In this document: piece after piece, positions 46,894-60,450 of the stretch
Layout of the letters: each line of letters opens with the position of its first letter
How positions within the stretch are numbered: the first letter of the stretch is position 1
From: Psettodes erumei
Lineage: Eukaryota; Chordata; Actinopteri; Pleuronectiformes; Psettodidae
Assembly (NCBI GenBank): GCA_016785225.1
Contig: JAFBJZ010000608.1
Span: 895,951 to 959,950 of the forward strand
Length of the DNA: 64,000 nt
Direction: 5' to 3'
The notes under the pieces: generated by a model
Database searches by the model: none
Told to the model about the DNA's origin: nothing
What the model saw: the letters and a program-made list of their open reading frames with translations, nothing else
Translations under genes and position numbers: made by a program

Positions 46894-49800
46894 CATATGA
46901 TGATGACTGTAACTCTTCAGCAAAGTGAGCTTTAAAAGGCTGTAAGTGGACACCTCATAGTACGTGATGGCTGACTCCTGGCTGACAAGACCTCGCGACC
47001 CCGTTGTATTTATCATAATGGAGCACAGCTGGGCCGCAGCTTCGATGGGTTAATAGCCATGTGACAGCTCTGCTTGTGGGGGGGGGTTACTGTGTGTATG
47101 TGTGTGTGCATGCGTTTTATTTACCCGTGCACTCTGCTGAGTGGCACGCAGGGGCCGCACTCAGGAGGGTGGGACTCTCCGCTGCGTCTCGGCTCACGCT
47201 GCCAGGCCAGATGGCCCCCGTCACTGAAAGAGGAGGAGGAGGAGGAGCGATGGAAGGAAAACGGGAAAGGAGGGGAGCTCTGAGTCGCCCTCGACAGCGC
47301 CAGAGTGGCCCGTCCCCAGAGCCGCCACATCTGGAGACCACCTGCAGCTGGCTCGCCCCGCTTCCTTCGTCCTCGTCCCTTTCCCTCGCCCTCGCCTCAC
47401 TCCTCACTCTTGTTTTTCCAGATGGGGGAGGTGACGGCAGTGGCAGCGGCCGAGTGTTTGGTCAGGCTGTGATTTGTGCCCATATTTCAGCAACTTTAGT
47501 GCGTCTCTGCCAGGGGAGGAGGAGGAGGAGGAGGAGGGAAGAGGGAAGAGGTGGCGGCGGCGGTGTTGATGGTGTGAAAGCATAGCAAAATATAACTTTA
47601 TCCTATGACTGCACCAGCCTCCGAGAGTTATGGGTTTTGTTTTTGTTATATTTCTTCTTTTTTTAAATTCCTCCCTAAGTAAAATACCAGAGTGAGAATG
47701 TTCGCTTTTCTTCCCTTCACTGTTGCCGCCTCTGATCCAGAGGCCACAGAGGGGCTGTTCCTGCCCGGAAAATAAAGCCTGCCTGCCCTCCTTGGCTCCC
47801 CCAAATAAAATACTCTAATTTGCATTCCCATGCTGTAATTTTGACCTCCCCTCTCTCCGTTTCTCTCTCTCACTCTCTTTCTCTTTCACTATCTCTCTGT
47901 CCCTCATCCCTACATCTTTTCAGCCCGGGTCCTTGTGGTTCCGCTGGGATTGGAACGTGGGAGGGGAAGAGAGGAGGGGAGGCCGAGAAAACAAAAGCGG
48001 AGAGGCAGTGTTGACTCAGGGTTGTTATCTGGACTGCTGCTGAGGGGGTGGGGGCTCTTCGTGTGTGTGCGTACATGCCTGGAGGGGGGTTATTTACCCT
48101 GGCTGCTGCCACGGCAGGTGCCTCTCAGTGGATAAACCTGGGCCTCCTAAATAAACATTCACCGTGGGGAAATCAGACGTGCGTCGCCAAAACGCACGCC
48201 GCTGCCGCTCTCTTCCTCTTGTCACACCGAGGAACGTCCAGTCCATTGAGGGGCCAGCCGTCGTACTCCCAAAATCCCAAAAAGAGGTGTCAGGGAGCAT
48301 AGAGGACAAAGACAAATCCCAGAAGGTGTTTTTCGGGGTAGCCGTGTCTTTACGTTGAGAGACTCCCCTGATGTTGTGGTCGTGTGCACATGCAGCCTGT
48401 TTCCTCAGAGGGTTCAGCTCTTAAACTAAGTTGGTGAGCGAGCAAACATGACCTTTGGCTAAGATTACATTGCATTATTCATACGCCGCGCATAAAGTGT
48501 GGAGTTTGCTGTCGGGAAGGAAGAGTTTCCCACTTGGCGTCCATGGGCGCTCGCAAACCGATAACATGTTTGCTCTTGTCTGAGTCGCTGGATAATCTGA
48601 CCTCGATTCATTTCTCTGCGTCCCAGTGTGCAAAGCGTACGAGCCTGTGGTCACCTTGCAGGCCAAGCTTGCCGAGTCCGCCGTGTGGTTGGGCCCGGAG
48701 TGAGGTCGGATCGTGTTCCCGCCGCAAACTAACCACCCCAGAATTTGTTTGCGATCGGACCGAGACCGCTTCCAAGGGTGTTGTGGTTGTGTGGAGCACA
48801 ATTGCTGCTCTCAGATCTGCACAAACAAACCGTACCAAAGGGAAATATTATGGACAAGCGTCAGAGTCTGCTCCACTCAACAGGTTTAGACATGGTGAGG
48901 TCACGGTGAGGACGCTTTCTGGGACAAGTGTCAGCAAGTCAAACTAAAAGTATATATATTTAGATACTCCGAGAGGAAGTAAGAGTTTTGTAATTTGGGT
49001 GAGCTGAGACTTCCTCTACAAAGTGCCCGAACATTGGCATGAAGGAAAATATATATCTTGACACTGGGTTTCAACCATAAAAAAAGTTACAAGAGCAGCA
49101 CTGCAGCACAAGACAGATTTGAGAATGGGGAAAAAAATCCAAAGCATGAAAAAACCCTACTATAAAAGCAGACAGAAGATTTCTCTGGGGCGCAGCTGCT
49201 CCTGTGCTGAACCCCCCTCGCTGACCCGAGTCCAGCATCTGAAAAAGAAATGGACCCCTGAACCTCTGGTCATGATGCGGTCGGCCGAAGCCCCGTCTCC
49301 AGACGGCAGGTTGGCTCCTTCTGCCGCTCGCTTTCTAAAAAATCCCTTTAAGTGCTTTAAGGGGGATTTAACAGGCCTCTACATCCAGCAGCCAAGTTCC
49401 AGTGCTTACAGGAAAAGGGCGCTTACAGTATAATTAGGCCGGTTAAAGAAGAGGGCTCCCTCTCAACGGCAAATCCACACGGACCGTGAGGAGGCTCAGT
49501 CCATTTGTCGGGTCTTCCAGAGCATGACCGCTGTTCTTGATGTCTCACTGTGCTAAAGGTCAGGGCCGAGAGGAGTCGTGCGGCGGGAGGGAGATCGGGG
49601 AATTCTTCGACTCTGAATTAGAAATGAAAAATGGCACTATCACGCTTAGAAAAGAAAAAAATACTCTGGCTCTTTACCTGTGTCTGTAGTAACCCATATA
49701 TATTAGTATTAAAATTTTCGTTGATTTTTTTTTTTTAATTATGGGAGACAAACGTTAACTGTATTTATCTGTAGCGGCTCGTACATCAGGCTGTGGTGTC

Positions 49801-50799
49801 CACTGGGCGTGTGCAGGCACAAACGTGTGCTCTCAAAGGCGTGGTTGTAGTTTTGGCACCAGCGACTGAGGGGCGAACAGATGTAGCCTTCAGTACTGGT
49901 GCAGACCCAAGCCTGGCTGCTCTACATCTGAAAGAGGAAGATTGTGTGTGTGTGTGTGTTGGGGGGGGGGGGGGGACAATCTGTTCTCATTAGTGTTTAC
50001 TCGCCCGCTCCAAACGTGTAACAACATGCATGTCGACTGCTGGAGTCAGTAGCACGCACATATATATGTAAAGCTGTTTGTCTGCACCCGGCCTGTGGCT
50101 GCACGTAACCCCCCCCTTGGCTGGGCCACCCTCTCTGCCCAGATCCGGCTGGAGAGACGACCCGCAGAACTTCAGTTATCAAACCTGTGTTGACGAGAAG
50201 GAACGCAAATCCCCCCTCCCCCAAAAAAAGTCCCAAATCTTTCATTTTGTTTTCACATCCCACCTTCCCTTCCCACGAGTGAAATGACTTTCTGCAGTTA
50301 CAATCAGAAGTCTCCTCACAAGTTGCCGCCCATATCAGAAGTGATGAAAAGTGAATCTTCTGTTTCCAAACAGTTTACTCATTAGTAAGTCCTTTGATTA
50401 ATAAGAATAATTTCCCCACGATTAGTCATGGAATAACATAAAAACAGTCAGGTTTTTTCTGGATAAACTTTCATGTATTCACCCTCTCTGAGCCGAGGAA
50501 TCCCACAAAGAACAGGGAGCGAGTCCCACCTGTGGACCCAGCAGCTGACATCATCGTCTGAACCGTCTTTGACCTGGGGAGTCACAGCTCGCTCATCAAA
50601 TCAGCAGCGCCCTACCAGCATCGCAGTATGGCTCCGTCTTTAGCGGAGCTGTGATCTGCCACGTTCCATATTAACATATAGCTGTCAGTCGTCACCTCCG
50701 CCCCCCCACCCACGCCCCCGCCTCCTTCTGCACATCCTCTAATGTTATTGAAGAGAGAGAGATCAGAGGGGCAGCCGTATCCCCACACTCCATCAAGAG

Positions 50800-51186
50800 T
50801 GTGTGCGTGTGTGTGTGTGTGTGTGTCTGGCCGGCTGGCAGGAAGTGGGAGCCACTGCCTTTGATGGTCACACTCCCTCAGATGTGTCATCTCTGCAGAC
50901 GGTGGCTCGACTGACACACACACACACACACACGTCTCCGCTCTGAAACAGCAGCCCTGATATGTCACGTAAACACACACACACACACGTAAAGTGGATA
51001 CACACAATTATGCTGCAGAAAAAAAAGTGGCTTCACACAGGGATGGACACATCCACCCGCTCCATGAGCCATGAAAGCTGCCCGGCCCGTTCCACCTCTC
51101 CACTTTACTGTCAGCGATAATCGGTTCTGGCGTGTGACTGTGCCGGGCTCTTTGTCTATTTGGTCGCGCCTGTCATGCAGCCGGCG

Positions 51187-51243
<57 letters not shown>

Positions 51244-51590
51244 TTTTATATTCGTCATGAGTTTGCGTGCGCCTTGCTGTGCTCTGGCCACGCTGCAGAG
51301 TTTTTGAGGTGGCTCCTGTGACATTGTTATTCTAAACAGGGTGTTTTCAGCTGCTCGTCCTCGCAGTCATTCAGCGGGGTGATCTGTCAGTTTATGCCCC
51401 CCCCCACACACACACACAGAGACCCTAACCCCCCCCCTTCCCTCCGGGGACAAAACTGTGAACTTAACACACTCTGGCACTGATGACTTCTCCCTCCCTG
51501 ATGCTGCGAAAAGCGGCCAAACTCCACAGCTGTAATGTTATTGCTGGAGTGGCTTGAATGTTGCATTGTTCGCCTGGTTAAGAGTGTGTT

Positions 51591-51621
<31 letters not shown>

Positions 51622-52048
51622 GTTACATATTCGGAGGCAGGGAGGGAGGGGAGTGCGAGTGTGTATGTCACTATTCCAATCTCTTCCTGGTAACCCACAA
51701 AATGCCAGGGTGGGGTGAGGTTGTGTTTTTGTGTCAGTGTGTGTGTGTGTGTGTGTGTGTGGTTATGGTGGGGGTATTAAGGTCTAGATGAAAGTGGAAA
51801 AGCAGAGGTTGAAAGCAAATAATCGGGAGGGAGGGGGAGAGAGAGAGAGAGGTGAAGCTGGGACCAAGTGTGTGTGTGTGTGTGTGTGTGTGTCTGTGGG
51901 GGGGCAGGCATTCTTAAAACACTGTGGAGTCCAGATCAGAAATAAAACATAAAAAAGGGGAGAAGGAGGAGGAGGAGGAGGAGGAGGGAAAAAAGGGAGG
52001 AGGGATTGTGCTCAAGTGTGTTGTGTGTGTGTGTGTGTGTGTGTGTGT
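50800..52048. repeat. Cluster of GT/CA microsatellites
   Basis: At least eight arrays occur: GT near 50800-50826, CA near 50914-50933 and 50973-50989, GT 51189-51237 (about 24 units), GT within 51583-51622, GT 51737-51761, GT 51869-51893 and GT 52022-52048. A GGA array lies at about 51966-51988. Two further GT arrays follow at 53037-53058 and 53612-53669. Confidence 0.95.
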
Positions 52049-52052
52049 ATAG

Positions 52053-52086
52053 GTGTGTATGTGTGCGTGCGCGCGCGCACGCGTGT
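52053..52086. repeat. Alternating purine-pyrimidine tract with GC core (Z-DNA type)
   Basis: 34 bases of strict alternation with a central cgcgcgcgc core, directly downstream of the GT array at 52022-52048. GC-rich alternation is the classic Z-forming pattern. Confidence 0.8.
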
Positions 52087-52099
52087 CTGTGTGTGCGCA

Positions 52100-53345
52100 G
52101 ATCCTATGAAGTGAACGCAGCCAGGGAGTAAAATATGCGAGCCCGGAGAGCTCAGCTCCGCATGTTCGAGCTGGCACTTTGGATTTTGACATTTTTATTA
52201 TTTTTATTTTTTTTTATTTCTACTGCTGCGAGAGTTTTTTTTTCAGCTCCTCCTGGTTAATTATCAGCTCAAGACAAAGGCAGGAGAAAAAGAGCTAAAG
52301 AGAGAGAGAGACTTAGAGAGAGAGCGAGAGAGAGGCAGAGTGGAGAGATGTTGCGCAGCTAACAGCGGAGGAAGCAGCAGAGAGAGAGAGAGTTTCCAGC
52401 CATCGCGCTCCCCGACCGACCGCAGCCTTTTCTTCCTGGGAGATTAAAAATAAAGGACAAAAGCACCCCCCCTCCCCTCCTCGCCTTCTCCAACCCACCA
52501 CCATCCGATCACCACGTCGCCGTGTGTGCATCTGTGCGCGCACATGCAAAGGACGCCGCGGGTGTATGTTGCTTCTCTCCCAGCCCCTCAGAGGCACGGA
52601 CTCGAGGATGATGCAGCCGGGGGCTTAGTGAGAGCTTGCTCCGTTTAAAAAAAAAAAAACTAAAAAAACCTCCCCCTCGCCAACAGACCAAGAGGAGCAA
52701 CTCCAGCGGAAGGGGGGGGGGGGGGGTTGAAGGAGTAGTGGTGGAGGAGGAGGAGGAGAAGCGAGAGGAAGGGGGGGGATACCCTCCTTGGATTATTGCG
52801 GAGGGTCTTCCACTTCTCCTTTTTTGTATTTTTTTCCCCTTCACCCCTCTCCGCTCGATCATCTTCAGCTTTTGCGGCGATGCGTAGTTTTTAAGCCCGA
52901 AGAATGTGGAGACAACATTTTCCAGGCAAGCAGCATGTTTCCTGTTTTCTTTTCTGGACATCTAATAAAGTCTGGCATGTGGGAGGTGGATGGGGAAGGG
53001 TGGGGGTGCGTGGATAAGAGGAGGGGAGAAGGAGAGGTGTGTGTGCGTGTGTGTGTGGCAGTGGTACGGTAGGCGATCCGTCCCAGCGGTGTTGTCGTTT
53101 TGAGGTCCGCCCGTCCTGCTGCACTTGGCTCCGTGCTTTCGCTTCCTCTGCGGTCTCGGGCTGCGAGCGCGCTCCGTAGCTCGGGGCAACGCCGGAGAAT
53201 AAAAGAGCGGGAAAAGAGAGAGAGGGAGGGGAAGGGAGGGGAAGGGAGGGGAAGGGAGGACCAGCATGGCCGTGCCATGGATGCTGTTGACACCCGCTTT
53301 TGTCCCGCGGCGGAGTGCGGGGGCCGGCCCGCCCATGCACACACA
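52100..53345 (+). promoter_or_regulatory. Candidate alternative ctbp2 promoter / first exon region
   Basis: Between flanking GT arrays lies sequence that looks like a fish 5' leader: purine-rich GAGA stretches (52290-52400), CpG-rich DNA around 52400-52570 and again at 53090-53345, homopolymer A and G runs, and an ATAAAAGAGCGG TATA-like string at about 53198. A transcript starting here and splicing to 59748 could begin translation at the internal ATG 59765. No clear donor can be chosen. The cue at 52930 (CCAG|GCAAGC) would be a rare GC donor. Confidence 0.27.
53223..53260 (+). repeat. 10-bp GGAGGGGAAG tandem repeat
   Basis: About 3.5 head-to-tail copies of a purine decamer, also capable of forming a quadruplex. 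Confidence 0.85.
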
Positions 53346-53609
53346 GAGGGTACCATTTAAAACAGGCGTGCGCTCATTTTCTTGGCAGGGGATGGATTGG
53401 TGTGGCAGGCAGCCGGGTGGTGACAGGGGTGGGGCACTGGCAGAGCAGGACAAGTGGCCTTTGTGTGCTACTTTTTGGGGAAGCAAAGGGAGGGAAGGGC
53501 TGGGAGGAGGCGGCCAACAAAGGTTGCTTATACCCCCCCACCCCCGACTCACCCGCTCTCATCGACCACCGCAACTCATGCAGTGACCTCGCGCTGTCAC
53601 AGCCAGATT

Positions 53610-53611
<2 letters not shown>

Positions 53612-53669
<58 letters not shown>
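53612..53669. repeat. (GT)n microsatellite
   Basis: About 29 uninterrupted GT units followed by GAGA. The longest pure array in the window. Confidence 0.98.
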
Positions 53670-53677
<8 letters not shown>

Positions 53678-55803
53678 GGAGGAAAGTAGTAAATGAGTAA
53701 CTCGGCCTCAGTGGAGCAGGAGCACTCGCTCTGGCAGGGCGCCACATCAAAACGAGGCGAACTTCAGCGAAGGGCAACAAAGTGCAGTTTGACCCGATAG
53801 CACATCTGTGTGTGTTACCGAACGGGTCGCGTGCGGCTTCTTCTTCGTTTTTGTTGCTGCATCCATGCGAGTGTGTTCCCCGCTGGGTTTGCGTGTTCGT
53901 GCAGATCTCACTTACCCGCGACGCAGGACTGAGGTTTGGTAGCGTTTAACCAGAATCCGCTGTTCGAATCCATTTTGTAACCACAAAAGTTGTTCTGGCC
54001 TCCTCGCTTTCTGCGCTCTTCCATTCTTAAGTGACTTTTTCCACAATTAAGCACACATTAACTCGGGAACACTAACAAACATCATCAGATCGGGCGTCTG
54101 TTGTCGACCTGGACACAACTTTCAGATGTGGAGGGTTTTTTTCCTGTCTTCCTTCAGCAAATTATCTTTGGCTGAGCACAGATGCCAAATTGCAGGCAGT
54201 GCTCTGAGGCGGACGAGAGCCAAGTTTCAGTTCGGCCTTTGGGCGAGTCACTCGGAGACTTGTCATTAATTAGCTACAGCTGATCTCATCCGACGCCAGC
54301 GACGTTCGCCATCTCAAACGGCCAAAATTGGCATTCGGCGATGATTTATTATGAGGACCTGAGCTCAGCTGATTTTCGCCAACCTGAAACCTGATCCAAA
54401 GCGGAGCTGGCGTTCAGAACCAAACCTTACGTGCAGTGTCCATGCTGCAGATCTACAGTACAGTCGCCTCCCGTTTGACTGGGCCGTGTTTACGTCGGGG
54501 TTTGGGTCCAGTGTCACCACAGCGCTGCTCAGCTGTTGGCGGTCAGCAGCAGCAACAACACCCCCCCACACACACCGTCACCCACCCAGTCTTGTTGTCT
54601 AGAAGGAGCCACCTGCAAACAGCAGCTTGGAGTTGCTAGGTAACTGGTGGCGGCAGACGATGATAGTATGGCGGAGGGCTCGTCTCATCTCCTGTCGCCA
54701 CTTCAGCGACTTCTCTTTCTCTTCTCTTCAGTTTTCTTTTCCACCACTTTCTGACCACAACAAAACTGCATTTCCCTGCCCCCCGCCCCCCCCCCCCAAA
54801 AAAAAAAACAACAAAAAACAAAAAAAACACCCTCCACTGGAGGCAACATAACACCAGCAGCAGGGGCCAGCGGTAGGAAGAGACTCCCCTCTCCCCTCAC
54901 CACATAATGGAAACTCTGGCCTCATCTCCCGGCGCGGCTCTGCTGCGTCCCCGCTGCCAGACTCTGACTAAGTGTTGCTGGCTCGGGAAGCGCAGCCTCC
55001 CCAGCCCGGCCCGAGTTCTGGTTCCACACGTATTAGTCTACAGGAATGATTAGAATTAAAAATACTGATGACTGGGAGCAAAAACAAAAAAAGTCTTACT
55101 GCAGACCTACATTTCCAAAATAATTTCCGTTGTGACCCAGTTCTCATTTTTGATGACTGTTGTGAGTTCGAGTCGAGCGGTCTGTTTATAGACTGCTCAC
55201 TGAGCTCACCACCTTTTTTTTATTACAGGGACTTGAAAAGATTTTAGTAACACAATCTCTAGCAGTAATGGATACCAGTTTTTTAAAACGTAATTTCAAG
55301 GCGCGCTTTCATCATCTTGAAACCCATGTGATGAATTTCAGCGAGTAGCGAGGATTCCTTTTGGAATCATCACTTTGTGCTTTCATTCCATTACGAGCGC
55401 ACAGCTTTCATTAGTGTGTGATTCACGGCCTTACTTACTGTACGTTTTTGTCGCGTTAGATGAATAATGAACATGTAGCAACAGAAAGTTAGCACTGCAA
55501 ACTTCAATAAGCAGAGATTTGTTGAAGGCTTGAGTTGACATTTTAGAGACCGTGCAATTGATTGATGAAGATTTTGTTCTTTTTTTAAAATAATTCGTGG
55601 ATAAATCGCTTGTGGTGGAAATCGTCTGTTGTGCAGCCCCAGATCTGACGGAGTGTGTCATTACACAGACCCAGCATGGGGTGTGTATGTGTATGTGTGC
55701 TTGTGTGTGAACATTTGTCACATGCATTTATTCCTTTGGCAGGTGAACCCATGACAGCAGCTGCCTCCCCCTCCCCGGTGAAAATGTACTCGTCCCAAAT
55801 CAT

Positions 55804-55806
<3 letters not shown>

Positions 55807-55850
<44 letters not shown>

Positions 55851-55868
55851 GCGCGCACACACACACAT
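55807..55868. repeat. (CA)n-(GC)n-(CA)n alternating tract
   Basis: 62 bases of strict purine-pyrimidine alternation: a long CA array, a gcgcgcgc block and a second CA array. Confidence 0.95.
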
Positions 55869-58800
55869 TCGCAGCCTGGCAACAGTGAAGCAACAAGCAG
55901 AGGAAGCAAGAGCACAGAGGAAAGGAAATGGGGGGGGATTAATTAATGGAGGAGTGAAATTAAGAGCACTCTGCCTCCTGTGGTTCTGCCATGACCCCCC
56001 CCACACACACACACACACCTTCCTTCAGTGTGCAGTGCCATTTAAACAAGAGGGCCGAGGCTCGTCAAAAAGCCTTTACATTCAATCTAAATCTGGCCTA
56101 AACTTGCTTGAAAAGTAAATGTCTCTTGTCGCATGTTGAGGCTATATTTCAAAATGTAGTTAGGAATGTAATACTATATAAATCCTGTTGAAACCATAGT
56201 TATATATAATGTAGATGTCTTAAATTAGTTTTACTTTTCAACCAATCTTAGCTCATTTAGAAGCCACTTATTTTCTGAAAAGTGTATGAAAATGGCTCCT
56301 GACCTACGTTAGTATAAACCAAGACAACACAAAGACATTCTGACAATATCGCCATGCATTAAATTTCACATTTCCGCACACGATGTGATCATCGATGTGA
56401 AATATAGAGAGGACAGGTGCTGAGAGCGGTGTCACGCACACGTCACTTGTCAGAACTGGATGTGGCGGCATTTGTGCAGCCGACAGACAGACGACCCAGC
56501 GGTTCCGGTTGAGTCCGGGCTGATGCCGCGCGCTGTCAGTTTACCACGGGGGGAGTTGTTGCCTGTCACCTCCTTGTTTCCCCTCCCTGCATAAATCATC
56601 TCCTCTCCATCAAAATCAGCAGAGTGAGAATCAATCTGTCACACAGGAGCACGCACACACACTCCAGGTTCTTGGAAAGCCGGAACGACAGGGAATGATA
56701 GAAAAGAGAGAGATGGAATGACAGTGGAGGTGAAAGGATGACAGGGAGAGGACGGGCGGTGATTACTAAAAGACAGCTGAGGAATGATCGCAGAGGCAGG
56801 TGAAGAAGTTTACGTGAAAAGAGAGATAAAGGACGGCGAGGCAGATACACGGCGAGCGAACGGAGATACAGAGCAGGCAGACGGGAGGAGCTGTCAGGAG
56901 ATGCTATCGTGCGGTGAGAGATCTGGGGGAACGCAACGCCGCAGACGACGCGGCGGTGAAATGTAACAGAATCGGTGCAGATCGAGAGAGCGAGAGACTG
57001 AAAGGTCAGGGAGACGGGAGAGAAGCGCGGCGGCTGATTCACGGAGTCGAGTCTGTCGAACGCGTTGCCTGAGGGTTGGACGCGGCCTGCCAGCCGCCTC
57101 TCTCACCTGCACGTCCACCGCCGTCTCTATCATCCGTGACGTTCGGGGAACTACAGGTTAGAGTGAAGCGGGGGAGGAGGTTACAGGTGTTGTGGGTCTT
57201 CTCCGTGACACAGCCCAGCAAAGCATGATTTTTTTTTTTTCTTTACCTTTGACTGAAATGAGTCTGTGATGTCAAAGAGGTGGCTGCACCGTGTCAAAAT
57301 ATGAAACCGACATAGACACGGCTGGATCAAAATATTGTTTTCATTATTGATTAATCAGTGTATTACTGTGGATTAACTCCTTTCTCTAGAAAAATGGAAA
57401 AAGCTCAACGTGTTGACTTAAGTAATCAATAATATTTGTATATACATTAAATTTTACAGTCATATGAAACAGCGGGGAAGCATCCTGGTGCTTGAGGAGC
57501 AGGAACCCGTGAAAGTTGTTGGTGTTTTTGTGTGATCGACAATCTCTGTTGTTCAGTTTATCATTTTGTGACGTGCGCCGTCTCAGGTGCAGCCATGTAT
57601 TGATGGTCTGAGCACACACTCCCAGCACCCCCCCCAGCCAGTTTGGCGCCACGGCCTCAGCCATCGCCACCCTGTCTTTACAAGCTGCCGCCGTTAATAT
57701 TCAACGAGCTGTCAGCTGCAGATGTGGCGCAGACGGACAAGTCGCCATGCCTCACCCCTTCCCGCCGACGTGTCATCCGCCTTGAGGCGGGGAGTGTGAT
57801 GAGTTGGCATGGAAGCGCTGATGGTGGTGGGCTGTGGGTGAGGGGGGAGACGGGGGAGGCGGCTCTCTGTCTGTCTGAGAGTGAGGAGGATACGTGTTTC
57901 GCGCCTCTGACCTCAACTCTCGGCGCAGATGCCCGCGGTGCCAAAAATAAAGTGCATTAAAACTGGCAGCGAAAGCCTGTTAAGTGATCACCATGACAAC
58001 AAGCGGAAGGCACGGGGGAGACGACACCTCCGCTCCGGTTCCCCCCCCAGCCCGAGAGGCTGCACGGCTGGACTGCTCGCTTTCTGTCAGCCTGGCTTTC
58101 TGTGCCCGTCTCCTGTCGTTTATTTGTTTCTCTCTCTCTCTCCTTTCATCCTCCTCTTCTTCTCCTCTGATGTGTCTCCTGGGAGCTCTTCAGACTAACA
58201 GGCGACGTTTAGTCTGTTTTTATGCTTGCTCGTTTTACATTTTAATTTCACTCCTCTCCCTCCGTCTCGCCGTGTCCCTCCCTCCCCCTCCCACCTGTTT
58301 GTTTTCCCGCTGTGTGTGTTGCAGCCCATTTCTGCAACGGCCATGCGCAACTTTCCAATCTCCTAATCTCACCTTTATCTGCCTTAATCAGCCTCCTCCG
58401 CCGCTGTAATCCCACAGAGCGCGTCTCTAACGAGGCCCACCTCCGCCTCCCCTCCCTCCAGCCCTGCTCCTTATCTCGGCCCTGCGCATCTGACGTCATC
58501 CTAATCTTTAGGATAAGTTTTAAGAGTGCACAAATGCGCCCACCTGCATGCCACTCACACATGCACAGAGTGAGGTCACACTTTGGGATCTAGATATGGA
58601 TCTTTGCAGTAAAACCAGAGGAGAGCAAGAAAACAGTAGATAAGAAGGTGATGTCACACAGGAACATCCGTAGGGGATGTTGCTGCTGCAGCATGTCCGG
58701 AGTGAAGTGACCTTTGGCTTGTTTTGTCAGCTTGGATGGATTCATAGCTGGTTGGCTACATGTACAGATCATGACCTGTGCAGTGGGAGGGGGCTAGCAC

Positions 58801-59713
58801 TCGGTGGAGAATGGCGGCTTTTCCGCTCAGGTCCATCCGTCCGCGGGCTGAGCCGCTCATAGGCGGCATGAATATTGATGTCCCGCACTTGTTAGTGTTG
58901 TACGAAGCAGGGCTGGTAATTGACTGTCTTCTCAAGGTGACACGTCTTCTTCGGGGGCGACGCGTGCGAAGGTCAGCCCGCCAGGGAGCTGGGCTCTTCT
59001 CGGCTCTCTCCGCTTTTAAGTGAGAAGAGCAGCGAGAGGAAAAGGAAGGAGAAAACAGAGACAAAACCCAGAGATTGGGTTTTGCAGCGTGCGCTCTGTC
59101 GAGTGTGCTGATGTGCAGATGTGAGTTGTTTGCTTGTAGTGTTTTTCTCCAGCGCTCTCCCTTTCAGTGATACATGGCTCTTTTGAGGCAGGGCAGCAGT
59201 GAAACTCATTTCTGAAGGTGGAGCTTTTTCTCTCTGTTTCTGCACCACAGCTGCTGGTTCCACTCACTCTGACACAAATGTAGGATCCTCTCCTTTGAAC
59301 GAGGAAATGGGAACAACCATGCATGCTGGTGCACAGTTGTCATGTGCACAGGCGAGGGAATGTGTTCCTCTGGGTATGATAGAGTGCGTGTATGTGTAAC
59401 ACCTGCATGTGGCGTATCGTATGTGATTATCCACTTGTATTCACATGTCTGTGTACATGAGGCCTTCTGTATGTGATGTGATTGTTGGACCATGAGGCAG
59501 AGAGGATTCCTATACATGAGGCTGCGGTCTAATCCAGTCTTGAGTAGACACATTGATTTATTGAGCAACGCTTGTTAGTCCGGCGAGGCGCTGCTTTTCC
59601 ACTATATCTTAATCTGACCATGTGTGTACCTGTGCGTGTGCCTTCAGTTTACGTGTCAGAGTGATAACTGCCTCTGAAATTCCTTTTCATGGAATAAAAA
59701 AACCTCTAAATAA

Positions 59714-60064
<351 letters not shown>

Positions 60065-60069
60065 TGATA

Positions 60070-60450
60070 TGCGAGGCGAGTTAAATTGGCCCTGTATGCA
60101 CTCGCCAGTTAAAATATAGCTGCTTCATTATGATTTAATGTCACTTTGTGGCACGGAGCGGTGCCTATATCAGGGGCATTGTTCTAATAGAGAGTCTTGT
60201 ATGGCGGGGATGCAGTGTAATTACATTGGCTTGTAGAGGCTCTTTATTGCTTTTTATGCAGCGCTATGGCTGCAAAACAATATATGGCCACAGAGATGGG
60301 TATCACCGAAGTGCTATCTCTCCATCTGCAGACGGAGCGTGAGCCGCTACATCTTTCTTCTCGCTGTTTTTATGAAAATGGGACATATTAAAAACCAGGC
60401 ATTTGCATAGAGATCAATTCAATCAAAGACCTTGGGCGGTGAGGAGAAAG
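60070..60450. promoter_or_regulatory. Candidate conserved intronic enhancer
   Basis: Non-repetitive sequence with several AT-rich cores (AGTTAAAATATAGC, CATTATGATTTAATG, GTGTAATTACATTGG) and a POU octamer ATTTGCAT at 60401-60408. It sits in the first intron of the shared core, so it could act on both products. Judged by appearance only. Confidence 0.35.

Noticed and set aside
47061..47585. 174-codon + strand open frame
   Set aside because: The frame is kept open by GGA/GAG repeats and GC-rich DNA. The peptide is rich in G, E and R runs with no domain.
52962..53552. Long minus-strand open frames of 149-196 codons around the GT and GGAGGGGAAG repeats
   Set aside because: Peptides are dominated by HTHT, PSLP and similar repeat translation. 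They overlap the candidate promoter region.
53266..53586. + strand frame MAVPWMLLTPAF... considered as an alternative CtBP2 start
   Set aside because: It ends at a stop without a phase-matched donor to the core exon and shows no CtBP similarity.
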